The notes: a model not told the origin generated them from the sequence alone. A DNA stretch of 64,000 nt from Lepidostoma basale (GCA_022606425.2 JAHDVF020000868.1:1364001-1428000); one strand, 5' to 3'; positions 40,800 to 50,149 are shown, counted from the first letter of the stretch. Translations and numbers: made by a program.

Positions 40800-41364
40800 G
40801 ACGATTTGATGTTTCAGAAGATGGCGCTTTTCATTTGATTTAGCTATTATTTTAAGCATACAATATCTATATTCTACGGACCGATCACAATAGCCCAACA
40901 AAAATAAAACGCCTAGAATTATTTATTCGCACGGCAAAAAATGGTCTGTTTTATTGCGATAATGAAATTCCCGAGACGAATAAACCCGTATTAATCGAAT
41001 AAACTGGCGATCAGTTCGGAGAATCGCAATACCCCGGAAGATTCTTCCGAAACAGCTCATAAAATTGGAAAAACGACTCCGAGATGTGTTTCAGAATTTC
41101 TCCAAGGATTCAATAACAGCAGAAGGAGTATTTAGATTAAAAACTGAAGTGCGGTAAAAGTTTTATGTGAAATTCGAAACTGTTGTTTCCAGAGTCATTC
41201 AAATCAGAGAAGAAAAAAAAGACAGTATTGCCTGCAAATGTTATCATTTTGTATTCCTTTAATATAAAGTAGGTCGCAAAATAAATAAACGTGACAAAAA
41301 ATGTAATATCTTTAAAATAATTTTGAACCTGTCGTTTGAATAAATATAAAGTATTCGTTTAATA
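40800..41364. other. Gap, nothing recognised
   Basis: 40900-41150 is moderately GC-rich and free of repeats seen elsewhere; no ORF. Confidence 0.3.
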
Positions 41365-41444
41365 TATTAGGTCCTTACATATGAAATTGGCGTTTTGTAT
41401 GGGAGGAACATAAAGTTGATTTTTTTTAAATATAATATATTTAT

Positions 41445-41744
41445 TTAATCAAAGTATGTACCATTGCTATCTATGCACTTGTGCCATCTCATAGGTAGTT
41501 CATCGATCCCTTTACTAAAAAAAACATTCGGACGGGAATCAATAAAATCTTTGAAGTCGGTTTGGACTGCCCCATCGGAGTTGAATTTTTTCCCTTGCAA
41601 GAAGTTATCCAAATTTCTAAAAAAATAGTAATCTGTTGGGGCAAGGTCCGGAGAGTACGGTGGACGTCTTAGACATTCCAATTGAAGCTCTTCTAATTTG
41701 GTAGCCGTCTGTTGTGCAGTGTGTGGTCTAGCGTTATCATGAAT
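41445..41744 (-). pseudogene. Mariner 3 transposase, C-terminal part
   Basis: Reads IHDNARPHTAQQTATKLEEL, RRPPYSPDLAPTDYYF and ELPMRWHKCIDSNGTYFD to the stop. The second and third catalytic aspartates (HDN and APTD) keep the 34-residue spacing. The fragment opens at the LINE junction, not at a start codon. Confidence 0.85.
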
Positions 41745-43516
41745 CAAATCAAATCAAATCAGTTTATTTTATGAAGCAGCAGTGGCCTAGAGCGATTAAC
41801 CAGCCTCGGTTGTTAAGCAGCTAGCTTTTACATCATGGTTTGCAGTTGCTGACAATAGACATCTGCCGTAATCGTCTGTCCAGATTTAAGAAAGCTGTAT
41901 TTCATTTTTTCATTTATTTCATTTATTTTGCTAATAATCACAAACATTACAGACATACAATTCCAAATCATTTGCAATTACATTATAAACAGAGAAGCAT
42001 TAAAAAAATAAAAATTAAGCTTAAGAGTAAGAAAAAATCATAACATTGATATTGCATCCCTGAGGCAACTCACACTATCACGAAATATGTCGACCTCCGA
42101 GGCGATCCGATTAAGCAATAAGATTGCCCTACCCACAGGCATTACCATTGGCAGGTTGGTTCTGCAGCGTGGCAAATAAAACAATCTGTGCTGTCTTTGA
42201 CGAAGGTAATTATCAGGGACAAATAGACCTACATCACTCAGGACATCCGAGTTCTGTATACGGCCGCCAATCAGCTGAAAGAAGTGAACTCCCAAGTGAA
42301 TGTTCCTCCTTCTCTCCAATGATTGGTAGCTTAGCATACCTAGCAAGAATTCAGTCGGAAAGAGCCACGGGTAATAACCGCGCTCCCTGAGGTAAAGAAA
42401 GCGCAGAAATTTTTTCTGCACTCGCTCCACCATCAGAGAATATCGGATCCCAGGCGGTGACCAAATAACGGAACTATATTCCAGCCGACTTCTTACCAGG
42501 GAATTATACAACACCCTAAGTACCTGTGTGTTCGAAAATATCTTGGCATTCCTGAAAACAAATCCAAGCATTTTAATGGAACTATTACATAGAGCAACTA
42601 TGTGAAGATTGAACGATAATTGAGCATCGAACAGAACACCGAGATCTCTGGATGTAGAAGCTCTTTCAAGCTGTACCCCATCCATAAGATAGCGAAAGTA
42701 TAATGTTTTCGATGCCCGTGTGTATGACATAACAAAGCACTTGGAGACGTTGAAGAATAATTTATTACGTTTACTCCATTGGGTTATGCTCTGAATGTCA
42801 CACTGAAGCTTCAAGCAATCTGAGGGATTCTCTATTTCAGAGAAAACTTTTATGTCATCAGCAAATAATAAAAAATTTGAAAACTTTATTTCGTTAGAAA
42901 TATCATTTATGAATATCGTGAAAAGCAATGGTCCTAAATTAGACCCTTGTGGCACCCCTGATGAGGTGTGAAAGGCCGAAGACTGAAAAAGTCCATATGA
43001 CACATATTGTTTTCGAGATGTTAGATAGCTAGAGAAAAGCTTGAGCAGATTGTCACTAAAGCCAATCCTTTGAAGCTTTCGAAGCAAAAGTTGGTGGTCC
43101 ACCTTATCAAACGCTTTTGAAAAATCGCTATACGAGCAGTCGACTTGTGCACCTTTATCAAGGCACTTAGTGACAAAGTTCGTAAATACCATCAAATTTG
43201 TAATGGTTGAACGCCCTGATCTGAATCCATGCTGTTCATTAATTATGAATGGTTCTATCTTTGGGTTCATAAAACGATGTATTAACGCCTCAAATACCTT
43301 CGCAGGTGTAGATAAAATTGCTACTGGTCGATAATTTTCAACACATGATTTTGTGCCTTTCTTGAAAACTGGAGAGATTTTAGAAATCTTCCAAAGTTCC
43401 GGAAAGACACCCGTTTGTAGCGATCGATTAAATATAATGGACAGTGGTTTTTTGAAAATGTGGTTGCAACCTTTTAATATAAAGGTTGGAACAAAATCTG
43501 GACCTAATGAATTCGT
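41745..43516 (-). mobile_element. Jockey/CR1-like LINE, 5'-truncated, nested in mariner 3
   Basis: The reverse transcriptase frame is open from the junction (GPDFVPTFILKGC) to a stop at 42038: FRSGRSTITNL, DFSKAFDKVDH (about residues 338-348 of the fused frame), SSGVPQGS and the catalytic FADD (425-428). It then has the C-terminal RTNLPMVMPVGR region. The endonuclease and first RT blocks are missing. A 3' UTR of about 290 bp ends in (ATTTG)n repeats at 41744-41764 on the + strand (AATCAAATCAAATC). Lack of internal stops implies a recent insertion. Copies of its 3' end are at 22400, 32030, 40085, 44656 and 52070. Confidence 0.85.
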
Positions 43517-44137
43517 GTAGTGAACGACACCAGCACTAGTCCACCAAACGCTCACAAGTAACTTTTTTGGAGTCAATTTTCGCTTGGGGCATGGTTTGGC
43601 TGGTTCGGCAGGGTTCAGCCATTGCGATGAGCGCTTCCGATTATCATACAGGATCCACTTTTCATCACAAGTAATGATTCGATTCAAAATCCCTTCATTA
43701 TTGTGCCGGTTGAGTAATGCAACGCAGCAGTCAACGCGCGTTTGTTGATTTGCTTCACTCAATTCGTGAGGTACCCACCTTTCAAGCTTTTTCACCTTCC
43801 CAATTTGCTTCAAGTGGATTAAAACAGTTTTATCACTAACACCGCAGCCTGAAGCTAACTCGGACGTGGTTTGCGATGGATCCGCTTCCACAATAGCCTT
43901 CAATTCTTCATTCTCAACTTTGGTCTCCAGCCGTCCACGGGGCTTGTTCTGCAGGTCGAAATTTCCAGAACGAAAACGTTGGAACCAAAAACGCACTGTG
44001 TTTTCTTTTACGGCACCGTCGCCATACACATCATTAATCCTTCGAGCCGTTTCTGCAGCACTGGTGCCACGGTGGAACTCGTACTCGCAAATAACGCGAT
44101 ATTTCAAGTTTTCCATTTTGTAAACTGAGTGACGCAA
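42038..44137 (-). pseudogene. Fused frame: mariner 3 N-terminus + LINE reverse transcriptase
   Basis: The first 207 codons encode mariner: true ATG at 44116 (MENLKYRVICEYEF), helix-turn-helix parts TARRINDVYGDG and SDKTVLIHLKQIG, WVPHEL, first catalytic D (IITCDEKW), ending WTSAGVVHY. From 43516 the frame continues without a stop into the LINE RT. The result is a 699-codon chimera produced by insertion. The transposase is inactive since D2 and D3 are on the far side of the LINE. I regard it as an accident of frame, though it could be transcribed. Confidence 0.8.
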
Positions 44138-44414
44138 AGAAAAAAAATAATTGAGGAAAAAACAAATGAATTATAATTTTCGAAAAACAAATACTTGAGT
44201 GAATAGCTGTATAAATTTGAATTTGGAATTCCTAACCAAAGAGAAGATATTTGAGATCAAAGTTGCCAATACGGCAAAACGCCAATTTCATATGTAAGGA
44301 CCTAATATAATATGCATTAATTCAAATTCAAATTCAAATCATTTTATTTCATCAATACAAAATTAAGGTTTAAGGCATCTATTGAGAACAGGTAAAATAA
44401 TATATTGTATATAG

Positions 44415-44644
44415 ATAATCAAATGATTTTACTGAAATCTCTTGATGGAAGTTCATTTTAAATAATAATTAAATAAAACGATGTTTTTTAACTACTTCCA
44501 CTTTTGTTTTTATTTAGACAGCGACCGGTTTCGCCAGGCTCGCTGGCACCAGTCTGTCGATGCCAGCGAGCCTGGCGAAACCGGTCGCTGTCTAAATAAA
44601 GACAAAAGTGGAAGTAGTTAAAAAACATCTTTTTTTTAATTATT
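44415..44644 (+). mobile_element. HH4 foldback element with 11-bp target duplication
   Basis: Flanked by perfect ATTGTATATAG repeats (44404-44414, 44645-44655) inside a LINE 3' end. Structure: a one-sided leader (AATCAAATGATTTTACTGAA...), then long inverted arms (TTTTTTAACTACTTCCAC / GTGGAAGTAGTTAAAAAA) around the centre CGAGCCTGGCGAAACCGGTC in both orientations. It ends TTTAATTATT. No ORF, no mariner- or hAT-type terminal repeats. Relatives at 10437-10644 and 45294-45452. The leader on only one side and the long duplication favour retrotransposition of a Penelope-like derivative over a DNA transposon. Confidence 0.75.
44554..44586 (+). ncRNA. Hammerhead-like motif, family HH4
   Basis: CTGTCGA (44554-44560; A6 has become T), extra T, perfect stem II GCCAG-CGAGC-CTGGC (44562-44576), GAA (44577-44579), self-complementary ACCGGT (44580-44585), C. 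Stem I can pair CAGT with GCTG weakly. One core change from consensus. Confidence 0.5.
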
Positions 44645-45139
44645 ATTGTATATAGTATACTACCAGAAACGCATGAGAGATGGTTGGACATTAGGAAGAC
44701 ATTATACACTCCAGAATCAAGAGTATTTGTCTTTTGATGAAAGACGTCGATCTCCGAGGAGACCGCGTTCAGAAGATTAATTGTTCTTCCTACCAGTGTC
44801 ACCAGAGGCAGGTTGGTTCTGGCAGCCGGTAGGTAAAAAGAAATAACGTGGGATAGAGACACGGATAGCTACCATATTCCCTCATGTAGAGATACCTCAG
44901 AATTTTTTTCTGAACCGTTTCCACCATAACGGAGTATCTCGTCTCGTGAGGACTCCATATCACAGAACCATTTTAGAGTCTGCTCTGCATTTAATACACG
45001 TTATCTGAAACTTACTGTTAAAAATTAATGTATAGCATCTTATTGTTTTTTCTTTCATTTTAATAAGTTTTCGAAAACGTAATATTTTCATTAGAATATT
45101 TATTAAAAAAAAAAAAACTTTTTGAATGTTGTTAACTGA

Positions 45140-45275
45140 ATTGAATCGTAACCTAACCTAACCCAACCAATGACAGATCCTGTAAACGCCTCGACCACCA
45201 TATTCTGTTTCCAAAAACAAAACAATTTACATCTTCGTCTCTATTGAGATACAATTAATCCTTAAAAATACATAA
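45140..45275 (+). repeat. Dispersed repeat D, 3' part, copy 3
   Basis: CCTAACCCAACCAATGACAG, TAAACGCCTCGACCACCATA and TTACATCTTCGTCTCTATTG as in 21370-21640. Confidence 0.6.
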
Positions 45276-45293
45276 CTTGTTTAAAATGTATCA

Positions 45294-45452
45294 TCGAATG
45301 GTTTTGCTGAAATATCTTTGACAGAAATTCAATTTGAACAATTATTGATTTAAATGATGTTTTTAACTACTTACCGGTTTCGTTAAGCTCGCTGTCGAAA
45401 TAAAGACAAATGTAGAAGTAGTTCAAAATACATCATTATATTTAATTATTAC
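45294..45452 (+). mobile_element. HH4 element, copy 2, 9-bp target duplication
   Basis: Leader TCGAATGGTTTTGCTGAAAT...GATTTAAATGATGTTTTTAA, arm ACTACTTACCGGTTTCG, shortened centre, return arm AGAAGTAGTTCAAAATACAT, and end TTTAATTATT. Flanked by AATGTATCA at 45285-45293 and 45453-45461. The hammerhead centre has been deleted. Confidence 0.65.
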
Positions 45453-45767
45453 AATGTATCAATTAAGTGACTGTAAAATAATTTAAGTTATATTTTGTAA
45501 ATAATTTGATATCATTACTAAAATAAATTCTATTTAAAAAAAAAATTCTGGCAAGAGAATGATATAAATATTTAAATAATTCAAATTCTCAAAAGCTTAC
45601 ATTACGTCATTGTATTATTATCATATTATTATGATGAAGTTTGGGAACGTGGCTTCAAATCTATTATTATGATGAAGCTCTCAAAAACGACCAAACGGTC
45701 TTTTCGGTAGCATTTTTCCTCCACGAATTTCACAGTAAATACTCGGGCGCCATGTTGGCGGGGAGCC

Positions 45768-45950
45768 TGACGTCATAGTTAGGAGTATTATTCCAATCCT
45801 TTTCCGCAAAAAGATTTATAAGCTGGATACACGGTGTTTTATAGCCCAAATAGATCTGGATTCCCCATCGAAGGCTGTTGTCACGTCCGCAATTAGGTAG
45901 GCTCCGTCACACCAGGGTATAAAAGTGCCTACGCGATTCAACTTTATTAA
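45768..45950 (+). promoter_or_regulatory. Promoter-like motifs: CRE palindrome and TATA box
   Basis: TGACGTCA at 45768-45775 and TATAAAAG at 45918-45925 lie in a GC-richer, non-repeat segment (45640-45950). A possible initiator TCAACTTT follows at 45938. No convincing gene starts downstream before the LINE at 46055, so the role is unproven. Confidence 0.25.
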
Positions 45951-46054
45951 AAAGATTCGTCTTTTAATTAAATTAAAAACTTTTCTTCTGTTAAAACAAA
46001 CGTTGTTTCATATATGGAACATTTCAAGAGAATACGAAACCTTAATGATTTTTT

Positions 46055-46375
46055 TTTATGTTTTTTTATTTTTTTTTTTAAGTTTCAATCCTTGTTGGAT
46101 TCTCTTCCATTCTTCTCTGTCTTGTGCGGCTCTTTTGAAATCTGCATATGATGAGCAGCGCACATCCACCAACAGGTCCTCCAGGTGGCGTGGGCGTCCT
46201 ATGGAGTTTGTCCCCTCGGTCATACCCTCCATTATGGCATGCAAGAGACCTTCTTGACGTATTACATGGCCGATCCATCTTGCACGCCTTTCGGACAAGG
46301 TCCTGAGCAGGTCCTTCCTCCTTCGATTCCTTGAAGAACTTCCTCATTCGTGATGTGGTCTCTCCAGGAAATTCC
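46055..46375 (-). pseudogene. LINE 3' coding end (WIGHVIRQEGLLHAI family)
   Basis: The minus frame reads SERRARWIGHVIRQEGLLHA, IMEGMTEGTNSIGRPRHLED, and DFKRAAQDREEWKRIQQGL to the end, the typical C-terminus of an RTE-like LINE group. No second copy here. Confidence 0.65.
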
Positions 46376-46429
46376 TAATATCTGTTATATTATATAAAAT
46401 TGTCTTATTACTACTAATTTTAAAAAAAA

Positions 46430-46765
46430 CGGTGAATACGTGGAACATAAATTAAATAGACAATATGTGCACCATCTAAAAAGAGCATTTAGTGTTTAAT
46501 TATTTTTATTTTGTTATTTTATTTTATATCATTGTATTTTATATTATTTGATTTAGAATTATTTAGTGAAAGTTGGACGATCGAAATGTGCGCGGAAGAT
46601 GCATATTGTTGGCGATGAGGTTCACAAGCCATCACACCGCGTCTCCCGCGGGGGCGAAAAGAGAAGGGTGGAGTGCCGCATCCGTTAAAGTGTGGCAGTC
46701 CATTATTTCTGCCTACCCCCTTTCGGGGAGACGGCGTGATGGTTAATTTTAGTTAGTTAGTAAAA
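46430..46765 (+). mobile_element. SINE-like repeat sharing the TTAG LINE tail
   Basis: Second full copy of the 1028-1490 repeat: ACGTGGAACATAAATTAAAT, T-rich segment, GTTGGACGATCGAAATGTGC, GGTTCACAAGCC (decayed B box), ...GGGAGACGGCGTGATGGTTA and a short TTAG tail. Confidence 0.6.
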
Positions 46766-46769
46766 TGCA

Positions 46770-47120
46770 AATATTTTGATAAACTTTAATTCTTACATAA
46801 ACTAACGAAATGTTAAACCATAAAAAAGATGTTAATTTTACTCCTGGAATAGTGCAAGTACCAATATCCCATCAGCCTTATTTCTATTTTTGCTTAATGG
46901 TTAAAAATTCAATTTTTATCTTTTATCATAGTTTATTTAATAAATATGCAAACCATGTTTAGGCCATTGCCATTTTCTATCAACATTCCGATTAATTTGG
47001 TATAAACCTTTTGCTTAATGTCTATGTTTTCTTACTTCAAAATCAATAGAAAGAATTCTCCGATAAGCGGGAAAGGGAAAAGTGAATGCTTGGCAACACT
47101 GCACTAATAAATCAGTCTAC
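46770..47120. other. AT-rich gap
   Basis: Nothing recognised. Confidence 0.3.
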
Positions 47121-47179
47121 TAGGGAAAGTGTGCAGCGCTGGCCTGGAGCCAGTACCTACCCGGCAGCACCTTTCCGCG

Positions 47180-47344
47180 ATGAGCACTCGCGCCGATGGT
47201 CACATGCTGATGCCGCCGCGGCTTTCGGTGCCAAGTGGTCAGGTACTTAGACGGCGTCTGTACTCTTTTACGACGCTATTTAAAAAACTCAAATTTGGAA
47301 CGTCTCAGCGGAGGCGGGAAACTTTGTCTCTGTTGGCGGCACTT
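47180..47344 (+). CDS. Candidate first coding exon, unknown protein
   Basis: A local GC-rich island. ATG at 47180-47182 has a purine at -3 (GCGATGA) and opens 55 codons (MSTRADGHMLMPPRLSVPSG..., arginine-rich LRRRLYSF, QRRRETLS, ending LLAAL) that stop exactly at a codon boundary before GTAAGTTTTTATG, a consensus splice donor (47345-47350). A second, weaker donor CAG/GTACTT lies at 47243. The frame is also open upstream to 47129. No domain recognised and no downstream exon found. Plausible host exon, unproven. Confidence 0.3.
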
Positions 47345-47349
47345 GTAAG

Positions 47350-48145
47350 TTTTTATGTGTCAAATGAAAACAAAAGATGGCATTCCGCTGTGACTCCATA
47401 TAACCGAAATTACGAATATTTTAGCTAACTTCAAAGAGGAAATTGAATTTTCTCTTTTTTCACGATTGCAAACATAACCAATACTTTTAAGATTTATCGT
47501 AGTACTAAATTTATACATTAGAAAACTATTTCAAAAGATTAATATATTTCTCTGCAGGTTTCACTTGTGTTGAAATAAAAGCCTGTAAAGGAAATTATTC
47601 TTAGCACCCTATCGTCAGAAAATCCTCAAATTATTCTTTATAACATCCCTAACAATTTTAACACGATTAAAACCATAAATAAATATTCGTCCCTTTTTGT
47701 GTATGAACATCAACGTGAACTAGACAAGAAATTGTTGATTCAAGTATTTGAACTTAATCAATACAACAATCAACCTATTGACAGAATCCACCAGTCACCC
47801 TTATCATCGAAACTGTTCTCAATATTTGACGAGCAATTTGTTACAATTTTTCTAAGATACATGACACAAAGCAATCATTTACTCGTAACTCACTGATAGA
47901 TCAAATGAGACTGGGCTATTATTAGACCCATTCAGAACAATGAAAATACTTATTGAAAATATTCATTTAACATGTATAAAATATAAAATTTTGGTTTGCT
48001 TATAATAAATAATACTTTCATAATATGTTTAAAAAATTAACTCAATCGCAGTATAAAATGTTCTTTTGGTCGTATTTAAAAGCTTAATTTAAATTACTTG
48101 CCAAAACACGTGATAAATCCATCTTCATTCACGAGTATATGGGTA
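47350..48145. other. Intron-like or intergenic stretch
   Basis: No repeats recognised. ORF 47699-47896 opens from GTG and has no motif. Confidence 0.3.
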
Positions 48146-48149
48146 TCCC

Positions 48150-48291
48150 AATTATTCGTTATGTGAATTATTTCTATCTCAAGTGTTCGTTATGTGAATT
48201 TGTCTATCTCAATTGTTCGTTATGAGAATATTTCTATCTCAATTGTTTGTTATGTGAATATTTCTATCTCGATTGTTTGTTATGTGAATTT
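48150..48291. repeat. 30-bp tandem repeat, about 4.7 units
   Basis: Unit AATTGTTCGTTATGTGAATA then TTTCTATCTC, with scattered substitutions. Boundaries at 48150, 48181, 48211, 48241, 48271; the last unit is partial. Confidence 0.85.
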
Positions 48292-48294
48292 GAA

Positions 48295-48790
48295 GCCCTT
48301 ATGCGATCCAAAATCCCGAAATAATGTATAATGCCACAAGTCGATGGATCCCAAACCAAACACCATTTATCAGCCATCCGATACGGGGCGGTATTTGTAA
48401 ATCTAATGGAATCGATTGACTGAATCCAAAACCATATTCATGTTTAATCGGAACAGGGGGTACTTGAAGTAAAAGCTTTTCATGATTACAGAATATTGAT
48501 CATCCGACAATGAGGTATTCTGTACTCGCCCTGAGTACCCTCGTGTGCTGGGCTGGGGATATGTGATGTACGCGAGCACAGCCGCTCCCAGAATTATGAT
48601 TCATCCAAATTTAATGAAAACCTCTAACAGATACCGAACTTGTCCAATTATTGTCAAAATTGATTACATTTACGTTATTACCCATTGCTATCTGGCTTCT
48701 AATGGGTTTTAAAAACGTTACATATCGCCTCTTTGCAAGAATAACGTGTTATCTAAAAAAAAAAAAAAATTTAAAAATGAAATTTAAATT
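48295..48790. other. Host-like unique stretch
   Basis: 48300-48720 is of balanced composition with no repeat relatives in the window and no long ORF. May be host regulatory or intronic sequence. Confidence 0.3.
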
Positions 48791-48796
48791 TAAAAA

Positions 48797-48872
48797 TCTG
48801 GTGGTGGTCTAGGGGATAGAACGCTTGGCTCCTGATCCAGGGGACATGGGTTCAAGCCTGGACACGACCAGA
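48797..48872 (+). repeat. tRNA-like sequence, probably a SINE head or tRNA pseudogene
   Basis: TCTGGTG at the start can pair with GACCAGA at the end; GGTCTAGGGGATAGAACG looks like an A box and D arm; CTTGG...CCAGG form an anticodon-type stem but with an 8-base loop; GGTTCAAGCC (48849-48858) is B-box-like. The oversized loop argues against a functional tRNA gene. About 110 bp of unrelated 3' sequence follow, then an A-rich run near 48974-48992. Confidence 0.5.
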
Positions 48873-49177
48873 TTCCTTCTTCATAATAATGAGCTATTTT
48901 CTGCTCACATTGAAGATTGTAAAATAAATTCCAATATCATTGATGTAAATCCTTGATATTAGTCTTTTATTAAAAAAAATAAAAATAAAAAATATGATAC
49001 CCGTCTGAAAGAGACAACGTGACAACACAATATACCACTGTTGTGTTGTCTCTTTCCCTCAAAAATTCTCTGTTTTTCACTTTAAAACTACCATGTTTTT
49101 GTAGAAAATAATGTTGAACACGGAGGATTTGATTTTCGAAATGTCACGTTATTCTTGCAAAAAGGCGATATATACAT

Positions 49178-49434
49178 TGACGACCTTCGTGGCCGAGTGG
49201 AAAGTGCTATGACTGCCACACCTAAGATCCCGGATTCGATTCCCGGTATTGGGAGTATGATTGTCACAGTTGTTTTGTATGATGTAGAATTCACGTAAAA
49301 ATAACATGGCTTTAGATTAGCTACCTTTCACATGTCACGAGAATCAATATGATAGCCTAACCCTTTACATCGATTTGGCTCGCGCTGTAATCGTGTAAAG
49401 AGCGATTCAACAAAATAATGATAATAATAATGAT
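49178..49434 (+). mobile_element. tRNA-derived SINE, full copy
   Basis: A box TGGCCGAGTGG (49190-49200), B-box-like GATTCGATTCC (49233-49243), the body with CCCTTTACATCGATTTGG and GAGCGATTCAACAAAAT, and an AAT/ATGATA tail to 49434. Confidence 0.85.
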
Positions 49435-49599
49435 ACACACATACATGTTAATAGTTATTTATTGATATTTTTCTGTATATCGCTAAACTACTGAGTTATC
49501 TTTTGGCTTAAACTGCATATTTTGCGTTGAAACATAACATTTTCTAATATCTAAGATTTAATTTTGAAATCAAAGTTTATTTTAAATTTCATTAAATAG

Positions 49600-49870
49600 T
49601 CCATTGTTTTGACCGAAACACTGTGATACTTCAACATTATTACTGTTAAAATTAATAACACTGTTATAATAATATCACAATTTATTTTTATTCACTGAGA
49701 ATGTCGCAACAGCTGTTTCGCCAAACGATGTTACAAAAAACGTTTTTTGTAACATCTGATGATGCCAACATTGGTTGGCGAAACAGCTGTCGCAACATTC
49801 TCAGTGAATAAAAATAAGTTGTCATATCATAAAAGTGTTATAAATTGTAAAATTCATTTACTTTACGAAA
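49600..49870. mobile_element. HH2 foldback element
   Basis: Outer end CCATTGTTTTGACCGAAACA; inverted arms CACTGAGAATGTCGCAACAG... and CGCAACATTCTCAGTG; centre palindrome GATGTTACAAAAAACG / TTTTTTGTAACATC at about 49725-49755. The left arm has lost the stem II hairpin; the right arm keeps a full hammerhead core. Confidence 0.6.
49756..49791 (+). ncRNA. Hammerhead motif with full core, family HH2
   Basis: CTGATGA (49756-49762), extra T, perfect 6-bp stem II GCCAAC-ATTG-GTTGGC (49764-49779), GAA (49780-49782), self-complementary ACAGCTGT (49783-49790), C (49791). Stem I next to the core is weak; TGT upstream (49748-49750) could pair with ACA (49794-49796) across an internal loop. Decayed relatives at 22270, 29776, 55536, 59113 and 60665 keep the same layout. 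Confidence 0.55.
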
Positions 49871-49874
49871 AAAA

Positions 49875-50145
49875 TACAAATTACGTACATTATTTCGATA
49901 AGAACATTTCGGCACCACACGACACAGGAAATATACATAATATCCGACATTACTAATAAAAATTTCAGGTAAGGTAATTGGAATAACACTCCTAACTATG
50001 GTAATGTTAGTTAAAGTTGTAAATCTATGAAGTCAGAAGACTTTCATTCTATAATTCTATTTAATATAAATACATTATGACACAGTGCATTGGTAATAAT
50101 AATTTAATTATAAATGATCACGTAATATTGCACATTACTTCAGAG
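49875..50145. other. AT-rich gap
   Basis: AATTTCAGGTAAGGTAATTG at 49962-49981 resembles 221-235, so a further shared repeat end may be here. No ORF. Confidence 0.3.
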
Positions 50146-50149
50146 TTCT

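Larger units (their letters stand above)
41367..44305 (-). mobile_element. Mariner element 3, split by a LINE insertion
   Basis: Terminal inverted repeats TTAGGTCCTTACATATGAAA... at 41367-41397 and, reversed, to 44305, each flanked by TA (41365-41366, 44306-44307). The element is a different mariner subfamily from elements 1 and 2 (RWVPHEL and DEKWILYDNRKR motifs, closer to the cecropia/Hsmar1 style). A Jockey/CR1-like LINE occupies about 41745-43516 and replaced roughly 40 codons of transposase. Confidence 0.9.
44315..44990 (-). mobile_element. Jockey/CR1-like LINE 3' end, split by HH4
   Basis: The 3' UTR with its (AATTC/AAATC)n tail at 44315-44414 and the coding end at 44656-44990 (minus: RTNLPLVTLVGRTINLLNAV, SSEIDVFHQK; ATCCAACCATCTCTCATGCG) are one element interrupted by 44415-44644. 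Removing the insert and one 11-bp duplicate gives the continuous order seen at 52200-52260. Confidence 0.8.

Noticed and set aside
42038..44137. 699-codon frame as a novel gene
   Set aside because: It is a mariner transposase N-terminus running into a LINE RT across an insertion junction; TIRs and the displaced C-terminal half prove it.
44490..44640. Inverted repeats (also at 10475 and 57800) as transcription terminators
   Set aside because: Eukaryotic context, and the hairpins belong to mobile foldback elements.
45165..45180. CCTAACCTAACCC as an interstitial telomere
   Set aside because: Only two to three irregular units within dispersed repeat D.
48150..48291. 30-bp repeats as a CRISPR array
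   Set aside because: Units are contiguous with no spacers, and the genome is eukaryotic.
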